Counted from the first letter of the stretch, positions 44,635 through 53,641 are shown. The stretch is DNA of 64,000 nucleotides from Shewanella sp. KX20019 (GCF_016757755.1 NZ_CP068437.1:3286001-3350000); one strand, 5' to 3'. Notes: generated by a model not told the origin, from the letters alone. Translations and numbers: made by a program.

Positions 44635-45441
44635 TCATATAGGAAAGTCAAAAATGAGCCGCCAAACCTGTACACCGTCCCCCCGACGATAACTCACTCC
44701 AAATCTGCTCATATTAAACAGATCCCATCCGACCGGCTTGGTAAAAGCCAGGGTTATCCCAGCTTCAAAACTATTTGTCACCAAAACATCCTCTTCAAAA
44801 GGAGTCACAAATCTAAGCTTATCAAAGTACCAATAACCGGCGACAAAAAATCTTGGTTCTACGCCAATATCTGCAACCTGAAAATGATAATTAGTGCCTA
44901 TGTCAACGCCAGATTGAATCGCTGAATAGGTTTCATTAGGGCCTTCATCAAGACTGTTGTAGCCCGCAAAAAAGATGCGGTTTACCCAGATAGGCTTTGT
45001 TTCTTTAAGTTCGAAATCAAGCAGGCTCGACATACCTGCAGAGTAAATGATGACATCGTTGCCATTAGTGGTATTCGTACCGACACCCAGATCGACATAG
45101 GATTGAAACTCATGGGTATCTGAAGTCTTCACCCGATACTCTATCCCAGGGGTAAAAGTGGCTGTTCCTACACTAGTAGGAAAGTCACCGTCTGGAATAT
45201 CACTCCAAGTAAAATTGTAGAAACCGAGTGATAATGGTGTGCGTAGTACTAAGGACTCTGTTTCTGTTCGCTCAAGGTCAAAGCTTATAGGGATATTAAC
45301 AACCGTCGCATTTTGGCCAGCGGTACGGTAAACACCGCTACCTAAATAATTGGCAAATGCATAATGGCTGTAATCTGTTTCAGCATTGGCCGGCAGGACA
45401 AAAATGATCAGCAAAATTGAGAGGTAACGCGAAAGGGCCAT
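44635..45441 (-). CDS. Outer-membrane beta-barrel protein, unknown role
   Basis: A 268-residue protein with a signal peptide (SRYLSILLIIFVLPANA) and alternating amphipathic strands rich in aromatic residues throughout (YRVKTSDTHEFQSYVDLGVG). It ends in a hydrophobic/aromatic strand (IFDFPI). It may belong to the solitary autotransporter-type barrel group, without a passenger; that family call is from memory and weaker than the barrel call. It lies 83 bases downstream of ribA. Confidence 0.75.
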   Translation of the reverse strand: MALSRYLSILLIIFVLPANAETDYSHYAFANYLGSGVYRTAGQNATVVNIPISFDLERTETESLVLRTPLSLGFYNFTWSDIPDGDFPTSVGTATFTPGIEYRVKTSDTHEFQSYVDLGVGTNTTNGNDVIIYSAGMSSLLDFELKETKPIWVNRIFFAGYNSLDEGPNETYSAIQSGVDIGTNYHFQVADIGVEPRFFVAGYWYFDKLRFVTPFEEDVLVTNSFEAGITLAFTKPVGWDLFNMSRFGVSYRRGDGVQVWRLIFDFPI

Positions 45442-45524
45442 AAATTAAATGCAAACTTAACTGTTCTCTAATTGATAGCCCTGAATATAGCGGTATAACC
45501 ATGGAAAAGCCACGGTTAGTGAAC

Positions 45525-46142
45525 CTAGCCTTTATCTTCCTCAGTAAAATGATACTCAGACATCATATGCCCTAATTCAGTCGACTTGGTCTTAAGATAA
45601 CCTTCGTTATAGCGATTTTTACCAACTTGAAGTGGCACACGCTCAACAACCTCTAAACCAAAGCTTTGCATCGCTTTTACTTTTCTTGGGTTATTGGTCA
45701 TCAGTCTAACTTTAGTGACACCGATCTGCTCCATCATGGGAATAATCATGTCATATTTACGCATATCGGCAGCAAAACCTAAACGCTCATTTGCCTCGAC
45801 AGTGTTTGCTCCAGCGTCTTGCAACTCATAGGCTCTGATTTTATTCAGTAACCCAATACCGCGGCCTTCTTGCCGCAAATAAAGGATAAATCCCTGACCA
45901 ACTTCAGCAATATTCTGCATCGCTGTTTGCAACTGAAAACCACAATCACAACGTAAACTAAAAAGCGCATCACCGGTTAAACACTCGGAATGAATACGAC
46001 CTAAAATGGGGCTCTCGGCATCAAATACGCCCAATGTAAGCGCAACGTGCTCTTTACCTGTCTCGCTATCTTCAAAGCCGTGCATTTCAAAAACACCCCA
46101 AGGTGTTGGCAATTTTGAAGACGCGATATATTTAATCGACAT
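45525..46142 (-). CDS. ribA: GTP cyclohydrolase II
   Basis: A 205-residue enzyme that opens GTP to start riboflavin synthesis. The zinc ligands C54, C65 and C67 lie in SECLTGDALFSLRCDCG, at the same positions as in E. coli RibA. The catalytic and GTP-binding segment YLRQEGRGIGLLNKIRAYEL is intact. It is the stand-alone form, not the RibBA fusion. No FMN riboswitch is evident upstream. Confidence 0.95.
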   Translation of the reverse strand: MSIKYIASSKLPTPWGVFEMHGFEDSETGKEHVALTLGVFDAESPILGRIHSECLTGDALFSLRCDCGFQLQTAMQNIAEVGQGFILYLRQEGRGIGLLNKIRAYELQDAGANTVEANERLGFAADMRKYDMIIPMMEQIGVTKVRLMTNNPRKVKAMQSFGLEVVERVPLQVGKNRYNEGYLKTKSTELGHMMSEYHFTEEDKG

Positions 46143-46366
46143 GATAAAACCTTAACGACTACTCTCATTCCCTGAGACTGCTGAAATCCTGATAAAGAGA
46201 AAATGTGAATTGGAACTAACTTAACGGCGACACAAAATCCCGAACATTAACTATCGCTAGTTAATCATTCAATGACAATGTGTGACGCTACAGCGCAGCA
46301 TAAGCTGCGCACTTAAACATAAACTTGAAGCGGCTCACTAAATGAATAAATCAGCCTACTGTTTGC

Positions 46367-46723
46367 TTAAAATTCTTTCGCTGCAAAACCAGTAACTTGT
46401 TTTATACCCATTTCGCGACCAAGTGCAGTCATAGGGTGAACAACCACTAATCCTTTAACTGACTTTTTCAATTTACCCATATCCGCTTGTTCAGCTTTAG
46501 TCAGTACACGGTTAAATTTAAGGTCTTTAACCGTTGAACCTTCTTTACCTAACTCACGATTTTGCTGATTTTTAACGTTAGCAATACGCTTAGTTAAAGT
46601 GGCAATCTCACGTTTAAATTGGATTATAACCCCAGGGTCATCGCGCTTTTCAGCTGCTGCTAACTTACGACGAAACTTATCGAGCTTATCGTTGAGCGTT
46701 TGCAGCTCCTGCTTTAAATTCAT
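46367..46723 (-). CDS. yibL: YibL-family ribosome-associated protein
   Basis: A 118-residue protein. The C-terminal KKSVKGLVVVHPMTALGREM is nearly identical to the segment I know from E. coli YibL, and the N-terminal half is a charged coiled coil (LNDKLDKFRRKLAAAEKRDD). YibL was reported with ribosomal particles; its function is undefined. Stands alone between ribA and nrdG. Confidence 0.88.
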   Translation of the reverse strand: MNLKQELQTLNDKLDKFRRKLAAAEKRDDPGVIIQFKREIATLTKRIANVKNQQNRELGKEGSTVKDLKFNRVLTKAEQADMGKLKKSVKGLVVVHPMTALGREMGIKQVTGFAAKEF

Positions 46724-46858
46724 TTACAAACCTTAAATTCAAATCTAAATTACATATTTAGAAACAAAAACAGCCTCAAATAAAGTATTGACGCTGTTTG
46801 TCATTATTGCCTCATTATAACAGCATATAGTGCAATATTACCTAGGTTTATGCTTAGC

Positions 46859-47323
46859 TTATCTTAGATAATGGATCACTTGGTTACTACTGCCTCTAAA
46901 AACTAAACTTGGATCAGCCAGTAGTTGCTCAAATTTGCCATCGACAACCACATTGACCAGATCGACCACCGCTTGCTGCTCTGTGGTTAATTGGCCGACT
47001 AAATAGCCGGTCCACAGCCAAATATCTTTACCAGGACATTGCTCTTTTACCCGTTTAACCAGCTCAAGAATAGCCGTCACATTGCCAGGGAAAAGTGGAT
47101 CGCCACCAGAAAGAGAAAGCCCTCGCCTTTTTATACGAGTATCATTTAAGTCATCAATGATGGTCTGTGTCATAGCCTCATCAAACAGATGACCAGAGCA
47201 TGGATTCCAAGTTGATTGATTATAACAACCGCGGCATTGATGCTCACAACCTGAAACAAATAGCGTAGCTCGAGTACCAGGGCCATTAATTACATCGGTC
47301 TGATAATATTGATGATAATGCAT
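46859..47323 (-). CDS. nrdG: Anaerobic ribonucleotide reductase activating enzyme NrdG
   Basis: A 154-residue radical-SAM enzyme, the same length as E. coli NrdG. The 4Fe-4S ligands C26, C30 and C33 are in SGCEHQCRGCYNQS; SLSGGDPL binds SAM. It generates the glycyl radical on NrdD. The ATG at 47323 begins MHYHQYYQTD; an upstream TTG at 47356 is rejected. It follows nrdD with a terminator-like hairpin between them. Confidence 0.95.
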   Translation of the reverse strand: MHYHQYYQTDVINGPGTRATLFVSGCEHQCRGCYNQSTWNPCSGHLFDEAMTQTIIDDLNDTRIKRRGLSLSGGDPLFPGNVTAILELVKRVKEQCPGKDIWLWTGYLVGQLTTEQQAVVDLVNVVVDGKFEQLLADPSLVFRGSSNQVIHYLR

Positions 47324-47341
47324 ATTAAGATTTTCCTTAAC

Positions 47342-47368
47342 AAAAAAAGGTGCCAATTAAAGCACCTT
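47342..47368 (-). terminator. Terminator-like hairpin between nrdD and nrdG
   Basis: AAGGTGC/GCACCTT stem with an 8-base loop, followed on the minus strand by a run of seven T. It lies 24 bases after the nrdD stop and 18 bases before the nrdG start, so it probably attenuates rather than fully stops transcription. Confidence 0.7.
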
Positions 47369-47391
47369 GTTTCGTTCTTGCAGGCCTTAAA

Positions 47392-49509
47392 TTAAAGGTG
47401 CTTAATTCGGCGCTTAACCTCTTCCTGCTTACCATAGTTAAATGGCCTTGCATCAGGGCTGCCTAAGTAACCACATACACGTCGAGTCACCGACACTCTA
47501 CTTGGCTCATGGTTACCGCACTTGGGGCAAGTAAACCCTTTACTGGTACAACTAAACTCCCCCATGAAGCCACAGTCATAGCACTCATCTATCGGTGTAT
47601 TAGTGCCGTAATAAGGCACTCTTGAGTAGCTGTAATCCCACACATTTTCCAATGCTTCTACATTGTTTTGCATGTTTGGAAACTCGCCATAACAGATGAA
47701 TCCGCCGTTAGCGATCTCTGGGTACGGTTGTTCAAAGTCTATCTTATCGTACGGGTTAACTTGCTTTTCAACGTCTAGATGGAAGCTGTTAGTGTAATAA
47801 CCTTTTGAAGTCACCCCCTCGACCACACCGTAGGTTTTGGTATCGATGCTACAAAAACGGCTACATAAGTTTTCACTTGGTGTGCTGTAAAGGCTAAAGC
47901 CGTAACCAGATTCTGCTTTCCACATATCTGTTGCTGCTTTCAAGTACTTGATCACTTCAACTGCTTTTTCTCGCAGTAATGCATTGTCGTAAACGTGAGC
48001 CTCTGTGCCGTAAAGTGCATTGATGGTTTCATGTAAACCAATGTAACCAAGAGAGATTGACGCACGGCCATTCTTAAAGATCTCTGAGACGTCATCATCT
48101 GCACGCAATCGTACGCCACATGCACCTTCCATATAGAGAATCGGTGCCACACGCGCTTTAACGCCGTCTAAACGAGCGATACGAGTATCTAATGCTTTAC
48201 GGGCAATGAGCAAACGCTCATCTAAGATACGGTAAAATTCAGCTTCATCGCCATTCGCTTCAAGTGCAACCCGCGGCAGGTTCAAACTTACCACACCTAT
48301 GTTATTACGCCCTTCATGTACCAGTTCTCCATCCTCCTCAAAAGTCCCGAGGAAGCTACGACAACCCATTGGCGTTTTAAATGAACCGGTAACCTTCTCA
48401 ACCTGCTCATAGTTAAGAATATCTGGGTACATACGTGTTGTTGCACACTTTAGCGCAAGTTGCTTGATATCGTAGTTACAATCACCCGTTTTATGGTTAA
48501 TACCATCACGGATAGCAAAAACAAGCTTTGGAAAAACGGCTGTCTTACGGTTTTTGCCTAATCCAGCAATACGCACTTTCATCATAGACTGTTGAATTAG
48601 GCGAGATTCCCAAGAGGTCCCTAACCCGAAGCCGAAGGTCACAAATGGCGTTTGGCCATTGGCGGTATGCAGAGTGTTAACTTCATACTCAAGCGACTGG
48701 AATGCATCATGACACTCTTTCTCTGTCAATGAGGTCGCAAATGCTTTGGCATCAGTAATGCCCCAAGTCAGCGCGACTTGGTAATGCTTGTCATAGCTCT
48801 TAGCAACAAATGGTGCCAGTACTTCATCAATACGGTTAATCGTGGTTCCGCCATAGATGTGGCTGGCAACTTGCGCGATGATCTGCGCAGTAACGGCTGT
48901 TGCCGTTGAAATAGATTTAGGCGTTTCAATCTCGGCATTGCCCATTTTGAAGCCTTGGGTCAACATGCCTGCAAGATCAATCAGCATACAATTGAACATT
49001 GGGAAGAATGGTGCGTAATCTAAATCATGGTAGTGGATCTCACCTGACTCATGGGCCGCAACGACATCTTTTGGTAAAATGTGGCACTTGGCATAGTGCT
49101 TAGCAACAATACCTGCCAACAAGTCGCGCTGAGTTGGGATCACTTTTGAATCTTTGTTAGCATTTTCGTTCAATAGCGCCGCATTACTCTGCTCAACTAA
49201 GCCACGGATCTCTTGATTGAGTCTGCTACTCACTTCACGTTTTGTATCTCTATCGTGGCGGTACTCAATGTACACACGTGCCAATGATTTGTATGGCCCT
49301 TCCATTAACAAGTTTTCCACTGCATCTTGAAGATCGTGAATATTTATCTCATCTAAATTGGCCACCGAATCCGCTGCTTGTTTCGCGACTTGTGCTGCGT
49401 AAGCGGTGTCATCAATACCTGCCGAGTTAGCAGCTGCTATCACTGCGTCTTTAATCCTTGTTTCGTCAAAAGGCGTACGGTAACCATCCCGTTTAATAAC
49501 TACTGGCAT
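47392..49509 (-). CDS. nrdD: Anaerobic ribonucleoside-triphosphate reductase NrdD
   Basis: A 705-residue class III reductase making dNTPs without oxygen. An ATP-cone lies at the N-terminus (VIKRDGYRTPFDETRIKDAV). Zinc ligands C643, C646, C661 and C664 sit near the end, and the radical-bearing glycine is G680 in RRVCGYLGSP. All key positions match E. coli within one residue. The ATG has AGGAG upstream. Two NrdR-like boxes and an FNR-like box lie before it. Confidence 0.97.
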   Translation of the reverse strand: MPVVIKRDGYRTPFDETRIKDAVIAAANSAGIDDTAYAAQVAKQAADSVANLDEINIHDLQDAVENLLMEGPYKSLARVYIEYRHDRDTKREVSSRLNQEIRGLVEQSNAALLNENANKDSKVIPTQRDLLAGIVAKHYAKCHILPKDVVAAHESGEIHYHDLDYAPFFPMFNCMLIDLAGMLTQGFKMGNAEIETPKSISTATAVTAQIIAQVASHIYGGTTINRIDEVLAPFVAKSYDKHYQVALTWGITDAKAFATSLTEKECHDAFQSLEYEVNTLHTANGQTPFVTFGFGLGTSWESRLIQQSMMKVRIAGLGKNRKTAVFPKLVFAIRDGINHKTGDCNYDIKQLALKCATTRMYPDILNYEQVEKVTGSFKTPMGCRSFLGTFEEDGELVHEGRNNIGVVSLNLPRVALEANGDEAEFYRILDERLLIARKALDTRIARLDGVKARVAPILYMEGACGVRLRADDDVSEIFKNGRASISLGYIGLHETINALYGTEAHVYDNALLREKAVEVIKYLKAATDMWKAESGYGFSLYSTPSENLCSRFCSIDTKTYGVVEGVTSKGYYTNSFHLDVEKQVNPYDKIDFEQPYPEIANGGFICYGEFPNMQNNVEALENVWDYSYSRVPYYGTNTPIDECYDCGFMGEFSCTSKGFTCPKCGNHEPSRVSVTRRVCGYLGSPDARPFNYGKQEEVKRRIKHL

Positions 49510-49542
49510 TGTATAACTCCTATTTTACATCAGCTACAAGCA

Positions 49543-49558
49543 ACACTACATATAGTGG
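49543..49558. promoter_or_regulatory. NrdR box 1
   Basis: ACACTACATATAGTGG matches the NrdR consensus ACACWATATATWGTGT at 14 of 16 positions. It is followed 31 bases later by a second copy. NrdR represses ribonucleotide reductase genes when dATP is high. Confidence 0.8.
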
Positions 49559-49573
49559 CACTTTTATTCTAAA

Positions 49574-49589
49574 TCACAATATGTAGCGC
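49574..49589. promoter_or_regulatory. NrdR box 2
   Basis: TCACAATATGTAGCGC matches the same consensus at 12 of 16 positions. Its start is 31 bases from box 1, the three-helical-turn spacing typical of paired NrdR boxes. Confidence 0.7.
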
Positions 49590-49617
49590 ATTAAGCTATA
49601 AAAAGACTGCCAGTACT

Positions 49618-49631
49618 TTGATCCAGATCAT
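49618..49631. promoter_or_regulatory. FNR/EtrA-like box upstream of nrdD
   Basis: TTGATCCAGATCAT matches TTGAT-N4-ATCAA at all but the last base. It lies 109 bases upstream of the nrdD start. Anaerobic activation is a reasonable inference. Confidence 0.65.
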
Positions 49632-49954
49632 TATTTTAAACAACGAAGTTAATAAGAAAAAATAACTGGGGACGATCACGCTTATCTAAAATTATGCCCT
49701 TGACGATGGCCTATAAGCGGGCTAGTGACAGTATAAAGTTGGGATAAATTGTGGATAAATAAATAAGAAGATTTATGGCTTATCTTTAACTGACTGTTGA
49801 TGCAACAGGAAGTTGAATAATCCGAGTAAACAACAAAATGTTTATCTGCGCTGAGTGGGGAATTGTTAGCCGTTTTGGTGTTTATAACTGTGTACAGTAG
49901 GCCTCATTTTTTACAACTGAAGCCATTGAGCTAGGGCAAGCAGATCCAACGTGC

Positions 49955-50638
49955 TTAGTGTTGTTTAGCGAGCGCCAAATAACTATTCAGCTGACCAGTG
50001 GCTTGTTGGTGCTCACCTGTCATAGAAGCAAGTTGCATCAAAGATTTTATCCCTTGATATTGATTCTTTTGTTGATCCGTTAATGCTCTATCTGAATCTA
50101 GCAAGGCAGTAATATCGCTAGCGACGCGGTTCGCTTTCTGCGCAACAGCTGGAGATTGGATTGAATCCATCGTGCGCATAATCCACTTTGCTTCATCTAA
50201 CGTACCCGCCAACTCTCTATCTTCGCCACTGTTGGTTAGCGTAGCACGCTGCTCATCGATGAAGTCAGCTAGGGACTGTTCTTCTGCGGGTGGAATATCA
50301 AAGCCACTGTTGGTTAGGCGGTTGAGTTGTCCATCGGACAAAATGCCGTCTTGGTAAAGCCGTTGAATGAGGCTAGGCAGTTTCTCTGAGCTAAAACTAC
50401 CATCTTGAAAGAAGTCTTTCGCCATCGCTTCTATCTTCTGCGCGCGTTCTGCTCGGCCAGATAACACTAGGCCATCATCATTAGCCGCGGTATTCGTTGT
50501 CGAGGCTGGTACGCCAGCATTAACCGCTTGCACAGCTGCAGTGCTGCCAACGCCAGTCTGAGTGCTTGACACACCGTATGCATCTGCCAGCACAGCGCCG
50601 CTATTAACAGGGGTATTGATACTACTTAATGGATTCAT
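49955..50638 (-). CDS. Unknown protein, alpha-helical, alanine/threonine-rich N-terminus
   Basis: A 227-residue protein without signal peptide or membrane segment. Residues 1-60 are low in complexity (A, T, N, V, G), followed by a helical acidic body (LSGRAERAQKIEAMAKDFF). I recognise no domain. The start is ATG 50638; TTG 50644 is in frame. No strong ribosome site is seen. It is alone between nrdD and the MarR gene on the minus strand. Confidence 0.75.
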   Translation of the reverse strand: MNPLSSINTPVNSGAVLADAYGVSSTQTGVGSTAAVQAVNAGVPASTTNTAANDDGLVLSGRAERAQKIEAMAKDFFQDGSFSSEKLPSLIQRLYQDGILSDGQLNRLTNSGFDIPPAEEQSLADFIDEQRATLTNSGEDRELAGTLDEAKWIMRTMDSIQSPAVAQKANRVASDITALLDSDRALTDQQKNQYQGIKSLMQLASMTGEHQQATGQLNSYLALAKQH

Positions 50639-50719
50639 CGTCAAAAATTCGGCACTGATTTAGTTATAGTCTAACTAAAGCAGGAAGCGTGCCGTTTTTG
50701 GAGTGGTAAAACTGACTGC

Positions 50720-51184
50720 TTACTTTTGATTCAGTTCGCTGGTTAAGGTCAGGCACAGTGTGCGTAGTGATTCAATCTCCTGCTCAGTCATATTGACCTT
50801 ATTGAGCAGAGTTTGCTTCTGCGAAAGCGCATCGGCTTGCAGTGCTAATCCCGCTTCAGTCAGCGCAATAACTTTTTTACGCTCATCAGTTTCATCAGGC
50901 AAACGTTGTAAAAAAAACTTGCTCTCTAAACGTTTAACAATCGGAGTCAATGTGCCCATGTCCAGACGAGTGGCTTGTGACAGCTGGGTCATGCTCGCTC
51001 TATCTTGCAGCCACAATGCTTGCATCACGAGATACTGCGCATAAGTGAGTTCATACTGATCCAACAAAGGTCGATAAGCACGCATAAGGGCATTGCCTGC
51101 GGTATACAGCGCAAAACAGACATTATCCGATAGACATGCTTCGGTCTCGTTATTCGATACTTTGTTCTTCACTACAACCTTCAC
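50720..51184 (-). CDS. MarR-family regulator, OhrR-like
   Basis: A 154-residue winged-helix repressor. The segment DNVCFALYTAGNALMRAYRP closely follows the peroxide-sensing region of OhrR, with cysteine 23 at the reactive position; a second cysteine is at 17. The wing region DETDERKKVIALTEAG is intact. OhrR-type regulators leave DNA when the cysteine is oxidised. The start is GTG at 51184, with another GTG at 51172. It is divergent from a CurA-like reductase, and repeats between them are candidate operators. Confidence 0.85.
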   Translation of the reverse strand: MKVVVKNKVSNNETEACLSDNVCFALYTAGNALMRAYRPLLDQYELTYAQYLVMQALWLQDRASMTQLSQATRLDMGTLTPIVKRLESKFFLQRLPDETDERKKVIALTEAGLALQADALSQKQTLLNKVNMTEQEIESLRTLCLTLTSELNQK

Positions 51185-51248
51185 CGCTTATATTAACTGC
51201 GGCGATCTTACCTGACTACAGTTAACAAAACTAGCTGACAGTAGATTT

Positions 51249-51262
51249 ACTTTGCGCAAAGT
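51249..51262. promoter_or_regulatory. Operator candidate 1, perfect palindrome
   Basis: ACTTTGCGCAAAGT is a perfect 14-base palindrome with core TTTGCGCA. It lies between the MarR gene and the CurA-like gene, upstream of the -35 of the latter. Confidence 0.6.
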
Positions 51263-51263
51263 T

Positions 51264-51278
51264 ATTTTGCGCACAAAG
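51264..51278. promoter_or_regulatory. Operator candidate 2
   Basis: ATTTTGCGCACAAAG repeats the TTTGCGCA core 15 bases after the first. Adjacent sites suggest cooperative binding on one face. Confidence 0.5.
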
Positions 51279-51281
51279 CAT

Positions 51282-51310
51282 TTGCATTAATTTTGTTGCT
51301 TGGCTATGAT
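51282..51310 (+). promoter_or_regulatory. Sigma70-like promoter of the CurA-like gene
   Basis: TTGCAT (51282-51287), a 17-base spacer and TATGAT (51305-51310) form a good -35/-10 pair. The start site would fall near 51317, next to operator 3. Confidence 0.6.
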
Positions 51311-51320
51311 ACGACCACTT

Positions 51321-51334
51321 ACTTTGCGCACAAA
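51321..51334. promoter_or_regulatory. Operator candidate 3
   Basis: ACTTTGCGCACAAA is the third TTTGCGCA copy, just downstream of the predicted transcription start and 19 bases before the ATG at 51353, a classical repression position. Confidence 0.55.
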
Positions 51335-51352
51335 CAAAAATAAAGGATCATT

Positions 51353-52351
51353 ATGAACACTAAGCAAATTCAACTTAAGTCTCGCCCAGAAGGATTGCCT
51401 GATGCCAGTAACTTTACCGAAGCAGAAGTGACTTTAGCTGCGATTAATGATGGTGAATTTCTAGTAAAGAATCTATGGATGTCAGTAGATCCCTACATGC
51501 GTGGCCGCATGATTGATAGAAAGAGCTACATCGCTCCTTTTGAAATTGGTGCCGTATTAGAAGGTGGTGCAATTGGTGAGGTTATTGAGTCAAACAATGT
51601 TGAATTTCCTGTTGGCAGCATGGTTAATAGCATGCACGGCTGGCGCAGCCATTATGTTAGCGATGGCACAGAAATAACCCGCCTACCGCAAACCCCCATC
51701 AACGAATCACATTTCTTAGGTGTCCTTGGAATGCCAGGCATGACCGCATGGACAGGCCTTAATCGTATTGCTGAGTTAAAAGCAGGAGAAACCTTATTCG
51801 TCTCGGCTGCGTCAGGTGCTGTAGGCAGTGTCGCAGTGCAGATTGGTAAATTAATGGGCGCTCGCGTTATTGCATCAGTTGGTTCAGACGAGAAAGCAGA
51901 GCATATCAAATCACTCGGTGTTGACGCCGTGATTAACTACAAGACCTGTGGCGACCTAACCGCTGCATTGGCGACAGTAGCACCAGAAGGCATCGATGTG
52001 TATTTTGAAAATGTTGGTGGCGATCATCTAACAGCCGCATTGAACAATATGAAAGATCATGGTCGCATTGCCGTTTGTGGCATGATTTCACAATACAACG
52101 ATACCGTGCCAACACCAGGGCCGAGCAACTTGGCACAGATCATCATGAAGAAGCTAAAGATTGAAGGCTTCATAGTGTTTGAACATTGGGCTCATTACCC
52201 AGAATTTGCTAAGCAAATGAGTCAATGGCTAGCGGGAGGCAAAGTGACCGCAGAGCAAACTATTTATGAAGGGCTATCCAGCGCACCAGAGGCCTTTATC
52301 GGACTATTTGAAGGTAAAAACCGCGGTAAGATGATTGTAAAACTTGATTGA
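51353..52351 (+). CDS. NADP-dependent medium-chain reductase, CurA-like
   Basis: A 332-residue zinc-free medium-chain dehydrogenase/reductase. The N-terminal SVDPYMRGRMIDRKSYIAPF and the Rossmann motif SAASGAVGSVAVQIGKLMGA match the YncB/CurA and leukotriene-B4 dehydrogenase group, which reduce alpha,beta-unsaturated carbonyls using NADPH. Such enzymes detoxify reactive electrophiles, which fits control by an OhrR-like thiol sensor. AAGGATC precedes the ATG. The physiological substrate is unknown. Confidence 0.92.
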   Translation: MNTKQIQLKSRPEGLPDASNFTEAEVTLAAINDGEFLVKNLWMSVDPYMRGRMIDRKSYIAPFEIGAVLEGGAIGEVIESNNVEFPVGSMVNSMHGWRSHYVSDGTEITRLPQTPINESHFLGVLGMPGMTAWTGLNRIAELKAGETLFVSAASGAVGSVAVQIGKLMGARVIASVGSDEKAEHIKSLGVDAVINYKTCGDLTAALATVAPEGIDVYFENVGGDHLTAALNNMKDHGRIAVCGMISQYNDTVPTPGPSNLAQIIMKKLKIEGFIVFEHWAHYPEFAKQMSQWLAGGKVTAEQTIYEGLSSAPEAFIGLFEGKNRGKMIVKLD

Positions 52352-52373
52352 TTAAATTGTAATAACACATAAA

Positions 52374-52397
52374 AAAGGGCCTGACGGCCCTTTATTT
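52374..52397. terminator. Bidirectional terminator
   Basis: AAAGGGCC/GGCCCTTT stem with a TGAC loop, A-run before and T-run after. It lies between the convergent CurA-like and RssA-like genes. Confidence 0.9.
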
Positions 52398-52419
52398 GCT
52401 ATTAACTTGTTCTCGTTAT

Positions 52420-53391
52420 TTAGCGATATGATGCCAGTGCTGCTTCAATAAGGTGGGCAACTTGCTCGACTGCCGCCTCACCTGCTGCAATAGCCTCTTC
52501 CGCACGGTGAAACTCCATGGTACCGATATCACCTAAGTCAGGCACGATACAAATATCAGGCGGGTCACCCATTAGCCTTGCGCGCTTATGACGTTGCTCT
52601 AATATCTCCATCGATTGTGACATCACCGCAAGCATACCGGGGTTGGGGTTGATGTGGTCGCCGATTTTGTTGTTCGGTGAAAATTTATCCGTTAGGCCAG
52701 CGATGTAATCTCTTCCGCGCGCGAGCAGATCGGTAAAGCCCAGCTCTTGATGCTTCTCAGCTTCTGCGACCTCCTGGTTGGTTGGCTTATTACTTTTCAT
52801 ATTGACTGGCAATACTTGCAGATGACCGCGACGAATTCCATGTAGATCAACCGCAATAACGATATCGACACCCATTGCTCTGCTTACTGATACAGGTACG
52901 GGGTTCACTACTGCGCCATCCACCAGCCAGCGTTCGCCCACTTTTACGGGGGGCAAAATACCAGGCATGGAACATGATGCGCGCACTGCATGACGCAAAT
53001 CGCCTTCGGTAAACCAAATCTCTTGGCCAGAATATAGGTCCGTAGCAACCGCCGTAAATGGTTTTTTCAGCTGCTCAATCTGCATGTCACCCATGCGTTT
53101 TTGCAATACATCAAAAACCTTTTCACCACCAATGAGCCCGCCTTTACGCCAGCTAAGATCCATCAGCCCGAGAACATCCCAACTACTAAAACTTCTAACC
53201 CATGCCTCTAACTCTCCGAGATGATCGTTAGCATAGGCAGCTCCTACAACTGCGCCGATAGAGCAGCCAGCAATTTTATCGGGATAAACACCCATTTTCG
53301 CCAGCCCATTGAGCACCCCAATATGCGCCCAGCCTTTAGCTGCACCACTTCCTAAAGCGAGTCCAATTTGAACTGAATTATTATCCGACAC
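52420..53391 (-). CDS. rssA: Patatin-like phospholipase, RssA family
   Basis: A 323-residue patatin-domain protein. The oxyanion loop is GSGAAKG (14-20), the nucleophile Ser44 is in GCSIGA, and the dyad aspartate is in LVDGAVVNPVPV. It resembles E. coli RssA/YchK, whose in vivo substrate is unclear. The start is GTG at 53391, with AGGAG 7 bases before; a TTG at 53409 would overlap that ribosome site. The helicase gene is divergent. Confidence 0.85.
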   Translation of the reverse strand: MSDNNSVQIGLALGSGAAKGWAHIGVLNGLAKMGVYPDKIAGCSIGAVVGAAYANDHLGELEAWVRSFSSWDVLGLMDLSWRKGGLIGGEKVFDVLQKRMGDMQIEQLKKPFTAVATDLYSGQEIWFTEGDLRHAVRASCSMPGILPPVKVGERWLVDGAVVNPVPVSVSRAMGVDIVIAVDLHGIRRGHLQVLPVNMKSNKPTNQEVAEAEKHQELGFTDLLARGRDYIAGLTDKFSPNNKIGDHINPNPGMLAVMSQSMEILEQRHKRARLMGDPPDICIVPDLGDIGTMEFHRAEEAIAAGEAAVEQVAHLIEAALASYR

Positions 53392-53641
53392 GCGCGTTGA
53401 CTCCTGCAATCAATGAAGATTTACGGTTGGTTTGTTGTTTTTCCATATTACAGACCAATATTACTCCATTACAGCCGCTTAATTTAAACTGATTTAATCT
53501 AATTAAGTGAATACTATCGTGCTATTTATCTATATCGACCCTTACTAGCAGTCTATTTAAGATAAACTTAATGGCTAATCATAGCTCTCCTCTACCTATC
53601 TAGGCTATAATACTCGGTCAGATTATTTTAGGAGTTCACCT

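Larger units (their letters stand above)
49510..49954. other. nrdD promoter region and beyond
   Basis: About 445 bases with no gene. The half near nrdD carries two NrdR-like boxes and an FNR-like box; the remainder up to the next minus-strand gene shows a palindrome ACTGTGTACAGT (near 49887-49898) but no recognised site. Confidence 0.55.

Noticed and set aside
49887..49898. ACTGTGTACAGT as a LexA box
   Set aside because: LexA boxes need CTGT and ACAG separated by eight bases; here the gap is two.
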